Below are positions 53,997 through 64,000 of a DNA stretch of 64,000 bases, in pieces. Under the pieces are notes generated by a model. That model made no database searches, was not told the DNA's origin, and was given only the letters and a program-made list of their open reading frames with translations. Position 1 is the stretch's first letter. Every line of letters begins with the position of its first letter. The translations under genes were made by a program, and so were the position numbers. Source of the DNA: Excoecaria cochinchinensis (Eukaryota; Streptophyta; Magnoliopsida; Malpighiales; Euphorbiaceae). The stretch spans positions 6,513,001 through 6,577,000 of the forward strand of contig CANTUQ010000020.1 in the NCBI GenBank assembly GCA_947683425.1. Reading direction: 5' to 3'.

Positions 53997-54388
53997 AGGT
54001 GCGGAAGGCGTTTTGCTTTGGGAGAGTCACCGCCAGTCAAGCCAACACAGAAAGGATTAGTGTTAGGTCTATTTTTGTAATAGTTATGATGATTCTTTTT
54101 GTAATAAAACTCTCATTGTATCAATAATTTTGTAAGCTTCCGCTCTTGTTTATTTTGAATATGTAATTCTTTTGTTTGGGCAATTGATTATTGTAATGAT
54201 TTTTGTTATATTAATGTATGATCAGTTGTTGCTTCTCTAAAGTTTTAATTTCCGTTGTATTTCGTATGTTTATGATGTATGAATGTATGCTTTGTATCGA
54301 TCTGTTTGGTGACACACCCTGCTCATACGGCTTCTCACTCCGATCCGGATGGGTTTGCCTACGTATGGGTAGGGGGTGTTACAGTTTT

Positions 54389-54400
54389 TGGTATCAGAGC
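54389..54400 (+). other. Primer-binding site of Tekay-B (initiator tRNA-Met)
   Basis: TGGTATCAGAGC, five bases after the LTR. Confidence 0.93.
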
Positions 54401-54504
54401 CTAGGTTTAGGCATTTCTGGGTGTTTTGTTGTCGTTGTTGTGTATAGATATGTATATGTTTAGGACTGTGTTGGTTGATGCGGTTGTCCTCTTGTTTGTT
54501 TTAG

Positions 54505-55620
54505 ATTGATTCCGATTCTGTTCGAGGGTCACTTGAGGGGTCAGCTGAAAGCGTAAATCTGCAAGCTGCTGATCCTTTAATTTCTGTGTCGGCTCAACCT
54601 GCTAGGGTATAGCCCGAGGCCGCAGTCATGCCCTTCGAAGTGATGCTTAAGCTATCTCAGGACATGGCTCAAGTCTTGGAGAGAGTGACTGCCCCTAAGG
54701 CCCCGACTGAGAGTATGAGAAGAGCTGGTGCTGAAGGCTTTTATGGAATGGGTTTGGATGAGTCAGAAGTCGCTAAGAAGTGGATTAATAAGGTAAAACA
54801 TGCTTTGAGGGACGTTCGGTGTCCTCCTGATCAAAAAGTAGAGTGTGCAGTGGCTTTTCTACAAGGGACTGCATATGAATGGTGGGAGTTGGTTTGTAGG
54901 CATCCCCAGTTGCCTGACCCGATTACTTGGGATTTTTTCGAAAGAGAGTTCACGAACAAGTATGTGACTCAGATATACATGGATGCAAGGTGGGCTCAGT
55001 TCTTGAGTTTGAAACAGCGAGCGATGTCTGTGTCCGAGTTTGAGAAGGAGTTTAATCGGTTGGCTAAGTATGCACCAGAAGGTATTTTTACAGAGGAGTT
55101 CAGGTGTAGGCACTTTGAGGCCGGTTTGAATGAGTCGCTGCGAGCGATGTTGATTTCCTTGACGGGTACTCTGGGAGTGGGGTATTACCAGATTGTGCAA
55201 GCTACTGTTAGGGCTGAGAGGTCAGAATCAGTGCTAAGAGAGAGGGCTCAAAGGAGAAATCCTTCTCGTGGTGGTTCATCTTCTTCATCCTCGGGTAAGA
55301 GGTCAAGGAACCCGCAGGATGAATCATCTGTAGGCCCGGCTATGAGAGGCAGAAGATAGGGTTCAGCAGCGGTGTCTGGTTCTGGTAGAAGTGGTGCTGG
55401 TGGTAGGACCGAGTCGATACCTGTGTGCTCTCATTACAGTAAGCCTCATCGAGGTGAGTGTAGGTGGCTCACAGGTGGGTGTTTCAGATGTGGGAGCACT
55501 GAACACTTTTTAGCCAACTGTCCGAGGTTGAATGAGGAATCGGGTGCTCAGAGAGAGACCAGCAGAGTTGGTTCGAATGCCACGCAAGCTACCCGTGGTA
55601 GAGGCAGAGGTAGAGGTTGA
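54505..55620 (+). pseudogene. Tekay-B gag
   Basis: Colinear with Tekay-C gag, but the start codon is ATT at 54,505. Stops are TAG 54,610, TAG 55,357 (CAG in Tekay-C) and TGA 55,618 (CGA). The capsid part has YEWWELVCRHPQLPDP and FRCRHFEAGLNESLRAM, and the zinc knuckle is CFRCGSTEHFLANC. A serine run GGSSSSSSGKRSR precedes it. Confidence 0.92.
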
Positions 55621-56246
55621 GGCGGTCGACCTAGAGAGGGAGCTGCATCTGAGTCAGTTGAGCGTTCGTTACCTGTTCCAGCCAGAGCTTATGCTGTGAG
55701 AGCCAGAGATGAGCAGGATGCACCTGATGTTATAGCCGGTAAGTTCCTACTCCATGATATTGAATTATATGCTCTAATTGACCCTGGTTTCACACACTCA
55801 TATTTGTGCACCAATAAGTTAAGTGATAAGTTGCATGATGTAGACCAGTTAGATTATGAGATTTGTGTGACCAGTCCTTTAGGGCATAGTGTCAATGTGA
55901 GTAGAGTGTTTAGGAATTGTCCTCTGTTGGTTGAGGGAGCTGTGTTTCCATCGGATTTGATTGAATTTCCTTTCAGAGAGTTTGATTTGATTTTGGGTAT
56001 GGATTGGTTGGGTAAGCATCAGGTAATGGTTGATTGTCATAGGAAGAAGGTTGTGCTTCGGGATAGCGATCGGTCATCTGTGTTTCTTAAAGGTTTAGGT
56101 GCTAGCTCTTTGAGCAATGTGATTTCCGCAATGCAAGCTAAGAGATTTATTAGGAAGGGTTGTGAGGCTTTTCTGGCAGTGGTGTTGGATTCCAAGAGGA
56201 TCAAGTTAGCATTGAGGATATCCCAGTTATTCGGGAGTTTGGAGAT
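55621..56246 (+). pseudogene. Tekay-B protease region
   Basis: The active-site motif reads LIDPGFTHS, with the Asp kept; FREFDLILGMDWLGKH follows. Next to Tekay-C one base is missing near 56,198, which shifts the frame before the reverse transcriptase. Confidence 0.88.
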
Positions 56247-57720
56247 GTGTTTCCGAGTGAGTTGCTTGGTTTGCCTCCTGAGAGAGAGGTGGAGTTGTCC
56301 ATAGAGATAGTGCTGGGTACTTTGCCTATTTCGAAAGCACCTTATCAGATGGCTCCTGTAGAGTTGAGAGAACTCAAAACTCAGCTACAAGAGCTATTGG
56401 ATAAGGGGTTTATCAGACCCAGTATTTCTCTATGGGGCGCTCCGATTTTGTTTGTTAAGAAGAAGGATGGTTCTATGAGGATGTGTATCGACTATAGGCA
56501 GATCAACAAGGTCACAGTGAAGAACAAGTATCCTTTGCCTAGAGTCGAGGATTTGTTTGATCAACTTAGAGGTGCAGGAGTCTTTTCGAAGATTGATCTT
56601 CGATCGGGTTATTATTAGCTGCGAGTTCAGGATGCAGATGTGGTTAAGATTGCATTTCGGACTAGGTATGGCCACTATGAGTTTTTAGTGATGCCGTTTG
56701 GTTTGACCAATGCACCTGCGGCATTCATGGATTTGATGGACCGAGTGTTCAGGCCATATCTTGATCGATTTGTAGTAGTGTTCATAGATGACATCTTGGT
56801 TTATTCCAAGGATGAGAGTGAGCATGAGGAGCATCTCTGGTTGGTTTTGCAAGTTCTGAGAGAGCATCGATTGTTTGCCAAGCTTAGTAAGTGCGATTTT
56901 TGGCTTCAGGAAGTGTCATTCTTGGGTCATATTATTTCGGCTAAGGGTATTCAAGTGGATCCGTCTAAGATTGAGGAAATTGTGGATTGGAAAGCGCCTA
57001 AAAATGTTCCAGAAGTGAGGATTTTTCTTGGTTTGGCGGGTTACTATCGTCGATTTTTGAAGGGTTTCTCAGTTATTACTGCTCCAATGACGAGGTTGTT
57101 AAGGAAATGGGTCAGATTCAAGTGGTCGGATAAGTGCCAGCTTTATTTTGAGAAGTTAAAGAGTTTGTTAGTTGAAGCTCCTATACTTACTCAACCCATC
57201 TCGGGTAAGGAGTTTGTAATGTATAGTGATGCTTCGAGTGTCGGTCTTGGTTATGTTTTGATGTAAGAGGGCAAAGTTGTGGCTTATGCTTCCCGTCAGT
57301 TAAAGCCACATAAGAGGAATTATTTGACGCACGATTTGGAGTTGGCAGCAGTGATCTTTGCTTTAAAGATTTGGCATCATTATCTGTATGGGGAGAAGTG
57401 TAAGATCTTTACAGACCATAAGAGCTTGAAGTATCTTCTCACGCAGAAGGAGTTGAACATGAGACAGCGCCGTTGGCTAGAGTTGTTCAAAGATTACGAC
57501 TGCATATTAGATTACCACCCTGGTAAGACCAATGTTGTGGAGGATGCTTTGAGTAGGAAGTCAGTTTCGGCTTTCTTTCTGAGATGGTTCAGATGGAGAT
57601 TTGATTCAGATGGGGTTTTGGTTGCCCAGTTGAGAGTGAGGCCTACCTTGAGATAGAGGATTGTGGATGCTCAGAGGGATGATGAGATGTTACAATAGAT
57701 TGTGGAAGAGGTTAGTTCTG
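56247..57720 (+). pseudogene. Tekay-B reverse transcriptase and RNase H
   Basis: Reverse transcriptase with MCIDYRQINKV, FSKIDLRSGYY and FIDDILVYSKD, then RNase H with MYSDASSVGLG and DYHPGKTNVVEDALSRK. Stops are TAG 56,616-56,618 (CAG), TAA 57,264-57,266 (CAA), TAG 57,654-57,656 (CAG) and one near 57,697 (CAG). The integrase zinc domain never begins because a deletion follows. Confidence 0.92.
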
Positions 57721-57736
57721 TACAGAGTTATCTGAG

Positions 57737-58290
57737 CGTTCAATCATTGGGCCAGAGTTGGTTAGGGATTCAGAGGGGAAGATCAGAATTGTGCAGTGGA
57801 ATTTGAAGGTGGCTAAAGATCAACAGAAGTCCTATGGTAACCTTAAGAGGAAAGATGTTCAATTTGAGGTCAGGGATAAGGTTTTCCTTAAGGTTTCTCC
57901 TTGGAGAAAAGTGCTAAGATTTGGAAAGAAGGGTAAGCTTAGTCCTCGATTTATTGGACCGTATGAAGTGTTAGCTAAGGTTGGTCCGGTAGCCTATAGG
58001 TTGGCTTTACCGATGAAGTTGGTGAAGTTGCACGACGTTTTCCATGTTTCGATGCTACGTCGGTATAGATCAGATCCTTCACATGTATTGTCGATTTAGG
58101 ATGTGCAAGTGCAGCCAGACTTTTCTTATGATGAGGAACCAAAGGCCATCCTAGCGCGAGAAGTACGACAGTTGAGGAACAAGCAAATCCGTTGGACAAA
58201 GTGTCATAAAACCATCATGGGGTAGAAGAAGTGACTTGGGAGTCAGAGGCGACCATGAGGGCTCAGTATCTGCATTTGTTCAGTACAGGT
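57737..58290 (+). pseudogene. Tekay-B integrase C-terminus and chromodomain remnant
   Basis: The frame resumes at LGQSWLGIQRG after a deletion that removes everything from the RNase H tail to the end of the integrase core, about 785 bp by comparison with Tekay-C 18,085-17,300. It has KVSPWRKVLRFGKKGKLSPR and FHVSMLRRYRSDPSHV. A TAG (58,097) and a one-base loss in the chromodomain (LRNKQIR) break the end. Confidence 0.88.
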
Positions 58291-58320
58291 GAGAATTTCG
58301 AGGATGAAATTCTTATTATT

Positions 58321-58330
58321 AGGGGAGAGT
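58321..58330 (+). other. Polypurine tract of Tekay-B
   Basis: AGGGGAGAGT directly before the 3' LTR. Confidence 0.8.
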
Positions 58331-59433
58331 TGTCATACCCCGTTTACCCCCTAAAAGTTTGAGCCATGTGGGTGCATGTGCATTGTATATGTTTTGGCAT
58401 GTAACAACGGTATTTTGGGTAAATTACGTGTTTTGGAGTTTTGCTAGTGTGTGGGTGCATGTTTTGTATTAGGGTGTGAATTAGTTGGGCTGTATTTGGG
58501 TGTGCTGCTCACATGTTTGTGGGATGTGAGTGAGTGAGTTGTGGTTGTGTGTGGTGCTCACACATTTGTAGGGTGTTTTTAGTTGGGAGAGCTTTGTGTG
58601 TGTGTAGTGTATTGTTGTTGGGTGTGAGTTATTAAGACCCACCAATAGAATTATGCCATGTGGAAAGGGGAAGGTGTATTATTGAGGAAAGAGAAAGAGA
58701 AGAGCAGAAATTCTGCTCCCTCATTCCCGTTCTCCCCTTCTCTTCTCTTTTGCTTTCCCTTCTACTTCCTCTCCCTCTTCCTCACCTTAGCTCACTCTTT
58801 TTGGGTTAGATTATTGGTGGATCTTGATAATTCTAGGAGGTTTATTGGTAAGTTTTGCTGCATTCTGTTCTTATTTTTCTTCTTTCTTCTTCATCTCCAT
58901 CTTTTCCACATTTTTGGGTTTAGAGTTAATCTAGGGTTTTTGTTTGTGTGCCTTTATGGGTTTGTTTGGTTAGTTGAGCCTCCTCGTGATCCCAAAGGGA
59001 AGGAGAAGGTGTCGGGAAGTGGCACTAAGTGATTGGGAGCTAAGGAGATTCAGGTTTGGGAGTTTTTGTGATTTTTGCTCTTTGGATGAATTTCTGGAAA
59101 ATTTGATGTTCTTGATGTTTATAATGGTTTATATGTTATGGGTTTTGGTTTAGCTGATTCATGAAACCTTGATTGTGAGTTATTGAACCCAAATGTGCAT
59201 TTGATTGAGTTGTTGAATGAATAGTGCTGAGATTTGAATTTTGTAAATTGATGTTGTTTTTAGCACGATTTAATTGGAATTCTTGTTATAAATGTTGTGA
59301 TTTATGTTGTTTATGATGTTTGGGTTGCTGGATTTGAGGTAAGTTGATGTTTGAGTTGAGATATGAGGTTTGGGTGTTGTGGAGGTGAATTTTCTGCAGA
59401 TTTCCCGTGTAAGGGCTAGAAATCACGACTCTG

Positions 59434-59744
59434 TCACGAGCGCGACTCTGTCGTGACCTCACGAAAGAGCCCGGTGATAGCAGCTCTCACACGCATCCGA
59501 GCTCGCTGCCGAGCGAACCAGCAAAGCCTCTGTCTCGAGCACGACGTGAGTCGCAAGCGCAACAAAGCGCTAGACTGCCGAGAGGTTTTGGGCCATCCTC
59601 TGTCACGAGCGCGAGCACGATGGATCAGGCTGGCAGCTCACTATCGCGAGCACGACAGCGAGTTGTATTTGATCCCCTGCGGGATCACAACGATCGCAGT
59701 GGTCTCGACCTGGGGCAAGTTTGCCTCTGTCGCGAGCGCAACAG
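59434..59744. repeat. TCGCGAGCGCGA palindrome cluster, Tekay-B 3' LTR
   Basis: Counterpart of 52,924-53,264, with different individual sites decayed (CACGAGCGCGA, CGCGAGCGCAA). Confidence 0.8.
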
Positions 59745-60440
59745 TGACCTCTTCTTGCCCTGCTTTTTTGATTTTTCCTTCTTTTTAAAAATGAATTTCA
59801 AATGATTTCTTCATGAATTTTTACCTCTGTATGCTATATAATATGCTTATTTATATGTGCAATATTATAAATCCTTTATGATAAATGATATGCTATGATT
59901 TGGAACCTGAATTGGATTATGCATGACCTACAAGAGTCAGTCTAGTGGATTGTTAGGCATGCCTAATAGAGTCTTTTAGTTGTAGCCTCAGTTCCGTTTG
60001 GACCCCGATCAGGTCCCTGTCTGGTTCCTCGCGAACCCTTATGAATTTTGGATCTTGTTTAAGGTCCATCCGAAAAATTGTTTTGAATGTGATAAAATAA
60101 ATGATATTCAATTCGTACCCATAAGGTACTGTCTGTATTCGATTCGTTCCCGTAAGATACTGTCTGTATAGTCATTATCCACTACTATGAGTCAGCAGGT
60201 GTTCTCTTTGCTTTGGTTTACTTCGATATAATTATCAGAATGTGATATCTGAATGAGCATGATAAGTATAAGAATCAGTTTATATGTATATGGATGTGGA
60301 TATGAGCTTCTGATTGTATGTCTTTATTATGCAAGTATGATTATATATCTGACATGATTATTCGCATATGTCTTATCGTATGTGATTTGCTTTGACAACC
60401 ATTGTGAATGGCCGTCCACTCTTTTGTTATTTGTTCCCCA

Positions 60441-60476
60441 CTAAGCGTTATCGCTTAGCACGGTTTTTATCTGTGC
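60441..60476 (+). other. Double hairpin in Tekay-B 3' LTR
   Basis: CTAAGCG/CGCTTAG perfect; GCACGG/CTGTGC with one wobble. Confidence 0.58.
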
Positions 60477-60871
60477 AGGTGCGGAAGGCATTTTGCTTTG
60501 GGAGAGTCATCACCAGTTAAGCCAACACAGAAGGGATTAGTGTTAGGGCTATTTTTGTAATAGTTATTATGATTCTTTTTGTAATAGAACTCTCATTGTA
60601 TCAGTAATTTTGTAAGCTTCCGCTCTTGTTTATTTTGAATATGTAATTCTTTTGCTTAGGGAATTGATCAGAATATTATTGTAATGATTTTTGTTATATT
60701 AATGTATGATCAGTTGTTGCTTCTCTAAAGTTTTAATTTCTGTTGTATTTCGTATGTTTATGATGTATAAATGTATGCTTTGTATCAATCTGTTTGGTGA
60801 CACACCCTGCTCATACAGCTTCTCACTCCGATCCGGATGGATTCGCCTACGTATGGGTAGGGGGTGTTACA

Positions 60872-60876
60872 GGACA
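60872..60876. repeat. Target-site duplication of Tekay-B, right copy
   Basis: GGACA, matching 51,815-51,819. Confidence 0.92.
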
Positions 60877-61147
60877 ACTGATGTTCAATCCCTTTTTCAT
60901 CGCACAAAGCCTTAAATTCATCTGAAAGATATTCCTGACCTCGGTCAGTTCTTAAAGCTTTGATCTTTTTATCTAATTGATTCTCAACTAAGTTCATAAA
61001 ACTTTTGAAGCAACTCAATGCTCTTGACTTGTGAGAGATCAAGTAAACATGACCATACCTAGTATAGTCATCTATAAATGTTATGAAGTAGTAGGCCCCA
61101 TGCCTTACCATTACATTCATTGGACCACATATGTCATAATGAATTAA
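60877..61147 (-). pseudogene. Copia integrase, upstream half of the core
   Basis: FITFIDDYTRYGHVYLISHK and LRTDRGQEYLSDEF hold the first two catalytic Asp residues. KGIEHQLSC leads into the Tekay-B insertion. The third catalytic residue is on the other side, at 51,700-51,814. Confidence 0.9.
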
Positions 61148-61738
61148 TTACAATGAAGATTCAGCTCTAGTCCCTTTTCCGAATAGTTTTCTTACTAGTT
61201 TTCCTTTTAGGCAATGCTCACACATAGACAATTCAGCCTCATTTAAATCACCTAATAAACCAGCTTTGGCTAACCGACTCGTTCGATCTTTCCCAATATG
61301 GTTTAATCTAACATGCCATAATTTCACATGATTCTCTTTATTATGTGAAGTACAAGATATTAAAGAAAAACTATTTTTATTCATAAAGTCAGGATCAATA
61401 TCCAAAATAATAAAATTATTCAAAGTAAAGCCAAAACCATAATAAACATCATCCAAACATAAGCGCACATTGTCATCTTTAAAGTGTAAATCAAAACCAA
61501 GTTTCAATAACACAAGAATATAAACTAAATTCCTACGAATATCTGGAGCATAAAGCAAATCATGTAGGAGCAGGGTTCGGCCTTTGCGTAAGACTAATCT
61601 ACATGCATCAATCCCTCGAACCGGCACTCTGGTGTCATTTCCTACATATATATATTTTGCTCCATTTGGTATTCGCCGAAATTCAATAAAGGCATCTCGA
61701 TCCTTTGCTACATGGTCCGTTGCTCCTGAACTAACCAC
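61148..61738 (-). pseudogene. Copia protease and GAG-pre-integrase domain
   Basis: The protease motif reads VSSGATDHVAKD; the usual catalytic Asp of DSGATDH is Ser here. GAG-pre-integrase has LWHVRLNHIGKDR and the zinc-type CEHCLKGKLVRK. Open over this stretch. Confidence 0.87.
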
Positions 61739-61819
61739 CTATAAAGGATGAAATTCAGTTAGTAAGACAGAAATAGATACACAAATTTCACTAACTCTTG
61801 AGTCGGGATAGTGTACCTG

Positions 61820-62674
61820 ATTAAGCACAATGCAGTCACTTGCATAGCATCCTTTCTGTTGGCAATTAAAATATTTCACTTTTGAGATATTTATCTTTTT
61901 TTTTTGCCTTTGGACCTCTTAGAATTCTGTTCCTTCTTTTGCCTTTTATTCTTCTTGGTAGGTTCCTTATCCCGACCTTTAAAGCTTTTCCTTTTGTTTT
62001 TATTTGAACTCATTCCACCAGAACGGAACTGTGCCACATGTACTTCGGCATTAACCTTAATCGATGTCAGTCTGTCCTCTTCTAGCTCCAAGTGACGAGC
62101 GACATCCTCAAATATCTTGACACTGTCCATATGAGTCAGTTGCATTTTCATATGCTCCCAACTCCTGGGTAAGGAATGGATGAGAGCTTGGACCTGCTGC
62201 TTGTTGGTCAACTTATGACCATATTCACTAAGCTCACTCATCATAGTCTCCATTTCCCTGAGATGTTTTCACATTGAATGATCTGGCTTTTTCTGATAAG
62301 TATCAAATTTGATCATCAAAGATCAAAACTTAGTTAGAGTCACTCCTCCGAACTTTTCCCGCAAAGCGATCCACATATCCATTGCATTTTGATACTTGCA
62401 GAATTGCTTAGTTATATCATCCTCCATAGCACTCAGTAGGATGATATGAGAAGTGGAATTCTTTTTCTTCCATGCCAAATAAACATCTCGGTCCCGCCTA
62501 TGCTGGGCCGTATTGCCATCCTCAGGTTCAGTCATAACTGAACTTAAGGTTTCGAGAGCCTCTTGCTCCTTATAGTCAATTCTTGATCTTCATACTCCAG
62601 ATTTCATAATTATCGCCATTCAATTTCAAGTCTTTGTTTAATTCAGAGATAATTGAATTGGAAGCAGAAGCCAT
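61820..62674 (-). pseudogene. Copia gag
   Basis: Starts MASASNSIISELNKDL at 62,674 and shifts frame within the next 140 bases. RDVYLAWKKKNSTSHIILLS and ALREKFGGVTL are UBN2-type gag motifs. HSLPRSWEHMKMQLTHMD and a basic KRKSFKGRDKEPTKK tail follow. The zinc knuckle near 61,860 has Cys in place of the conserved His (NCQQKGCYASDC). Confidence 0.87.
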
Positions 62675-63264
62675 TTGTATCCTCTGATTCAAATGGAATA
62701 AAGTTGCACGTTATTATAGGAGATTAGGCAATACATGCAATTTACTATACACCTGAAATAATAACCTAATAAAGTCTTCTATTAGACTCAAATTTGAAAA
62801 GCTTACTATAAGTACCAATTACAGTCTAAGATCTACTATCCAACTTTACAGTTTAAGATTTCATGCATAGTAAATTAGAATTACTGGATTATTAAGTTCT
62901 TAAACTTATGAGGGAAATTTTATTGGTTTTTATCTTATTAAGTCTCTACTTAATAATCATGAAAATATTTTACTCATAAAATATTGCAAGGTAATTAACA
63001 TTTTTAAATAAACACATTTAAAAAAAAATATTAAATGCCAAAAATAAACTCATTTATTCAACCAATAAATAAATCCAATAATCTTAAAATAAGATACTCA
63101 TATCAAATATAATAATAGGAAACATAAATCCTATAATAACAAACGCTAACTATAATTGACACTTATGTCAACTATTCTATAAAACTAGATCTTCTCAAAA
63201 TCTTCATTGACACTAGGACTGATTCTTTGACCAACTTCATTAATTCATCAGGCAACTTATAAGT
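62675..63264. other. AT-rich stretch upstream of copia gag
   Basis: No LTR or complete primer-binding site recognised. AATCAGAG next to the gag start (62,683-62,690, minus strand) may be a decayed primer site. Confidence 0.35.
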
Positions 63265-63689
63265 TCACTGATGAAGCCATGGACGATGTATTTTACGTCC
63301 ACTTCTTAATTTCATCACAGATGGAATATTACTACTCAACACTCCTCTTTTGGCAACTCTAGCCAAAAAATGGATGATAGATTTTCTATAAACTCTATCT
63401 CCTATGTAACAAGTAGTTTCCAATAGCTCGCTCAGTACTGGATGATATTCAAAAGAGTTAATTAATGCTTTGATTAGGTCTCTATTATCCCTTCCAAGGC
63501 TTAAACCTCCTATCCAAATGCACTCTTGCATTTCTTCCTGCATAGTCAATATATGACGCACTATAGCATCAATATTATCAGCTTGGATACTCCTCCGTAT
63601 CCTCATATTGCTTACTAAATGCACTCTTACATTTCTTAAAGCAATCCCATGCGGGGTCCTAGGAATCATAGGTGTCCTTATCAATATTT
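63265..63689 (-). CDS. Unidentified ORF, possibly a terminal exon
   Basis: An open frame of about 141 codons on the minus strand, beginning right after an acceptor-like TGTGTTTCAG (ending at 63,690) and ending with a stop at 63,265-63,267. There is no ATG at the start (TTG at 63,684), which suits an internal or last exon. It has IPRTPHGIALRNVRVH, IGGLSLGRDNRDLIKAL, CYIGDRVYRKSIIHF and a basic end KLRSGRKIHR. I do not recognise the family. It could be a host exon, an unusual transposon gene or an endogenous viral remnant. Confidence 0.35.
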
Positions 63690-64000
63690 CTGAAACACAT
63701 TATAGAAATTTAAATGGTTAATACACCCATGTATAAATACATATGATTGAAACACATTTCAATCAATAAATAAGGACAGAAAATACACAAAAAAAAAATC
63801 AAAATATTTAAAAACAGAAAACACATTTTCTATAATTATTATAATATTTATTTAAAAAAACAAATATATTTTATGGTCATCAAAAAATTTTGAAAAAATG
63901 ACCAATAAATCAGAAATATTTTGAAAAACGCAATTGAGAAAAAATGAAGCTGATTTGGAGGTTAGAGCACGTCGCACGCACCTACACGAGCTGACGAGGG
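63690..64000. other. AT-rich end of the window
   Basis: No ORF or repeat recognised. The last 40 bases are CG-richer (GAGCACGTCGCACGCAC). Confidence 0.4.

Larger units (their letters stand above)
51820..54383 (+). repeat. 5' LTR of Tekay-B
   Basis: Starts TGTTACACCCCG and ends GGGGGTGTTACA. Contains a pyrimidine-rich leader, a TCGCGAGCGCGA cluster (52,924-53,264), a conserved GTTAGGCATGCCTAATAAAG block and the double hairpin (53,961-53,996). Confidence 0.95.
51820..60871 (+). mobile_element. Tekay-B: chromovirus inserted in the copia integrase
   Basis: A 9,052-bp element with LTRs of 2,564 and 2,541 bp, initiator-Met primer site, polypurine tract and perfect TSD. The LTRs differ by roughly 5-6% by eye, so it is older than Tekay-C. 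Gag-pol is closely related to Tekay-C but has many stops, frameshifts and a deletion of about 0.8 kb over the integrase core. It cannot move by itself. Confidence 0.95.
58331..60871 (+). repeat. 3' LTR of Tekay-B
   Basis: Starts TGTCATACCCCG and ends GGGGGTGTTACA. Same parts as the 5' LTR. Confidence 0.95.
48151..62674 (-). mobile_element. Decayed Ty1/copia element, split by Tekay-B
   Basis: Order on the minus strand is gag, protease, integrase, reverse transcriptase, RNase H, 3' UTR, LTR, the copia order. Tekay-B (51,820-60,871) interrupts the integrase; without it about 5.5 kb remains visible. The 5' LTR is not found up to 64,000. All domains carry stops or frameshifts, so it is old. Confidence 0.88.

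Overview
The window looks like nuclear DNA from a flowering plant, probably a repeat-rich, large-genome species. I find no convincing host gene, no rRNA or tRNA gene and no bacterial feature. Almost everything is LTR retrotransposon, much of it nested. The species cannot be named from this sequence. Lineage names below (Tat, Tekay, Ty1/copia) rest on primer-binding sites, domain order and motifs read by eye.

Layout. (1) 1-11.6 kb: Tat-1, a Ty3/gypsy element of the Tat lineage on the minus strand. It has a partial 3' LTR at the window edge, a tandem-repeat 3' UTR, an accessory ORF, an antisense gene and a decayed pol, and is cut off inside gag. (2) 11.6-13.8 kb: a Tekay-type LTR fragment, then a diverged plus-strand scrap of Tat pol. 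(3) 13,824-24,282: Tekay-C, a young chromovirus on the minus strand, with target-site duplication (TSD) GTTTT, LTRs about 1% different and one long gag-pol frame broken only by four stops. (4) 24.3-29.4 kb: non-coding 3' part and 2.7-kb LTR of a third Tat element, Tat-3. (5) 29.4-32 kb: two LTR-like pieces and unassigned DNA. (6) 31,987-47,312: Tat-2, a Tat element complete in outline on the plus strand, with TSD CCTAC, 1.6-kb LTRs and a tRNA-Arg primer site, but most of gag deleted. (7) 48.15-62.7 kb: a decayed Ty1/copia element on the minus strand. It is split inside its integrase by Tekay-B (51,820-60,871, plus strand, TSD GGACA). (8) 62.7-64 kb: AT-rich DNA with one unidentified ORF.

The most interesting structure is a two-gene cassette downstream of pol in both Tat copies. 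A roughly 190-bp divergent promoter, with a TATA box on each strand and a 46-bp imperfect inverted repeat, separates an antisense two-exon gene (ORF-A, about 380 codons) from a sense coiled-coil ORF (ORF-S, about 650 codons). ORF-S lies behind its own 0.6-0.7-kb leader intron. The same CCGACG/CGTCGG inverted repeat also crowds the LTR U3. So the element looks like a virus-like core carrying two separately transcribed, spliced passenger genes. Two further RNA-level candidates stand out: a covarying double hairpin near the 3' end of every Tekay-type LTR, and a covarying hairpin next to a copy of the primer-site core inside Tat U5.

Most stop codons that could be compared between copies arose at CAG, CAA or CGA codons, as expected for deamination of methylated cytosine in silenced elements.
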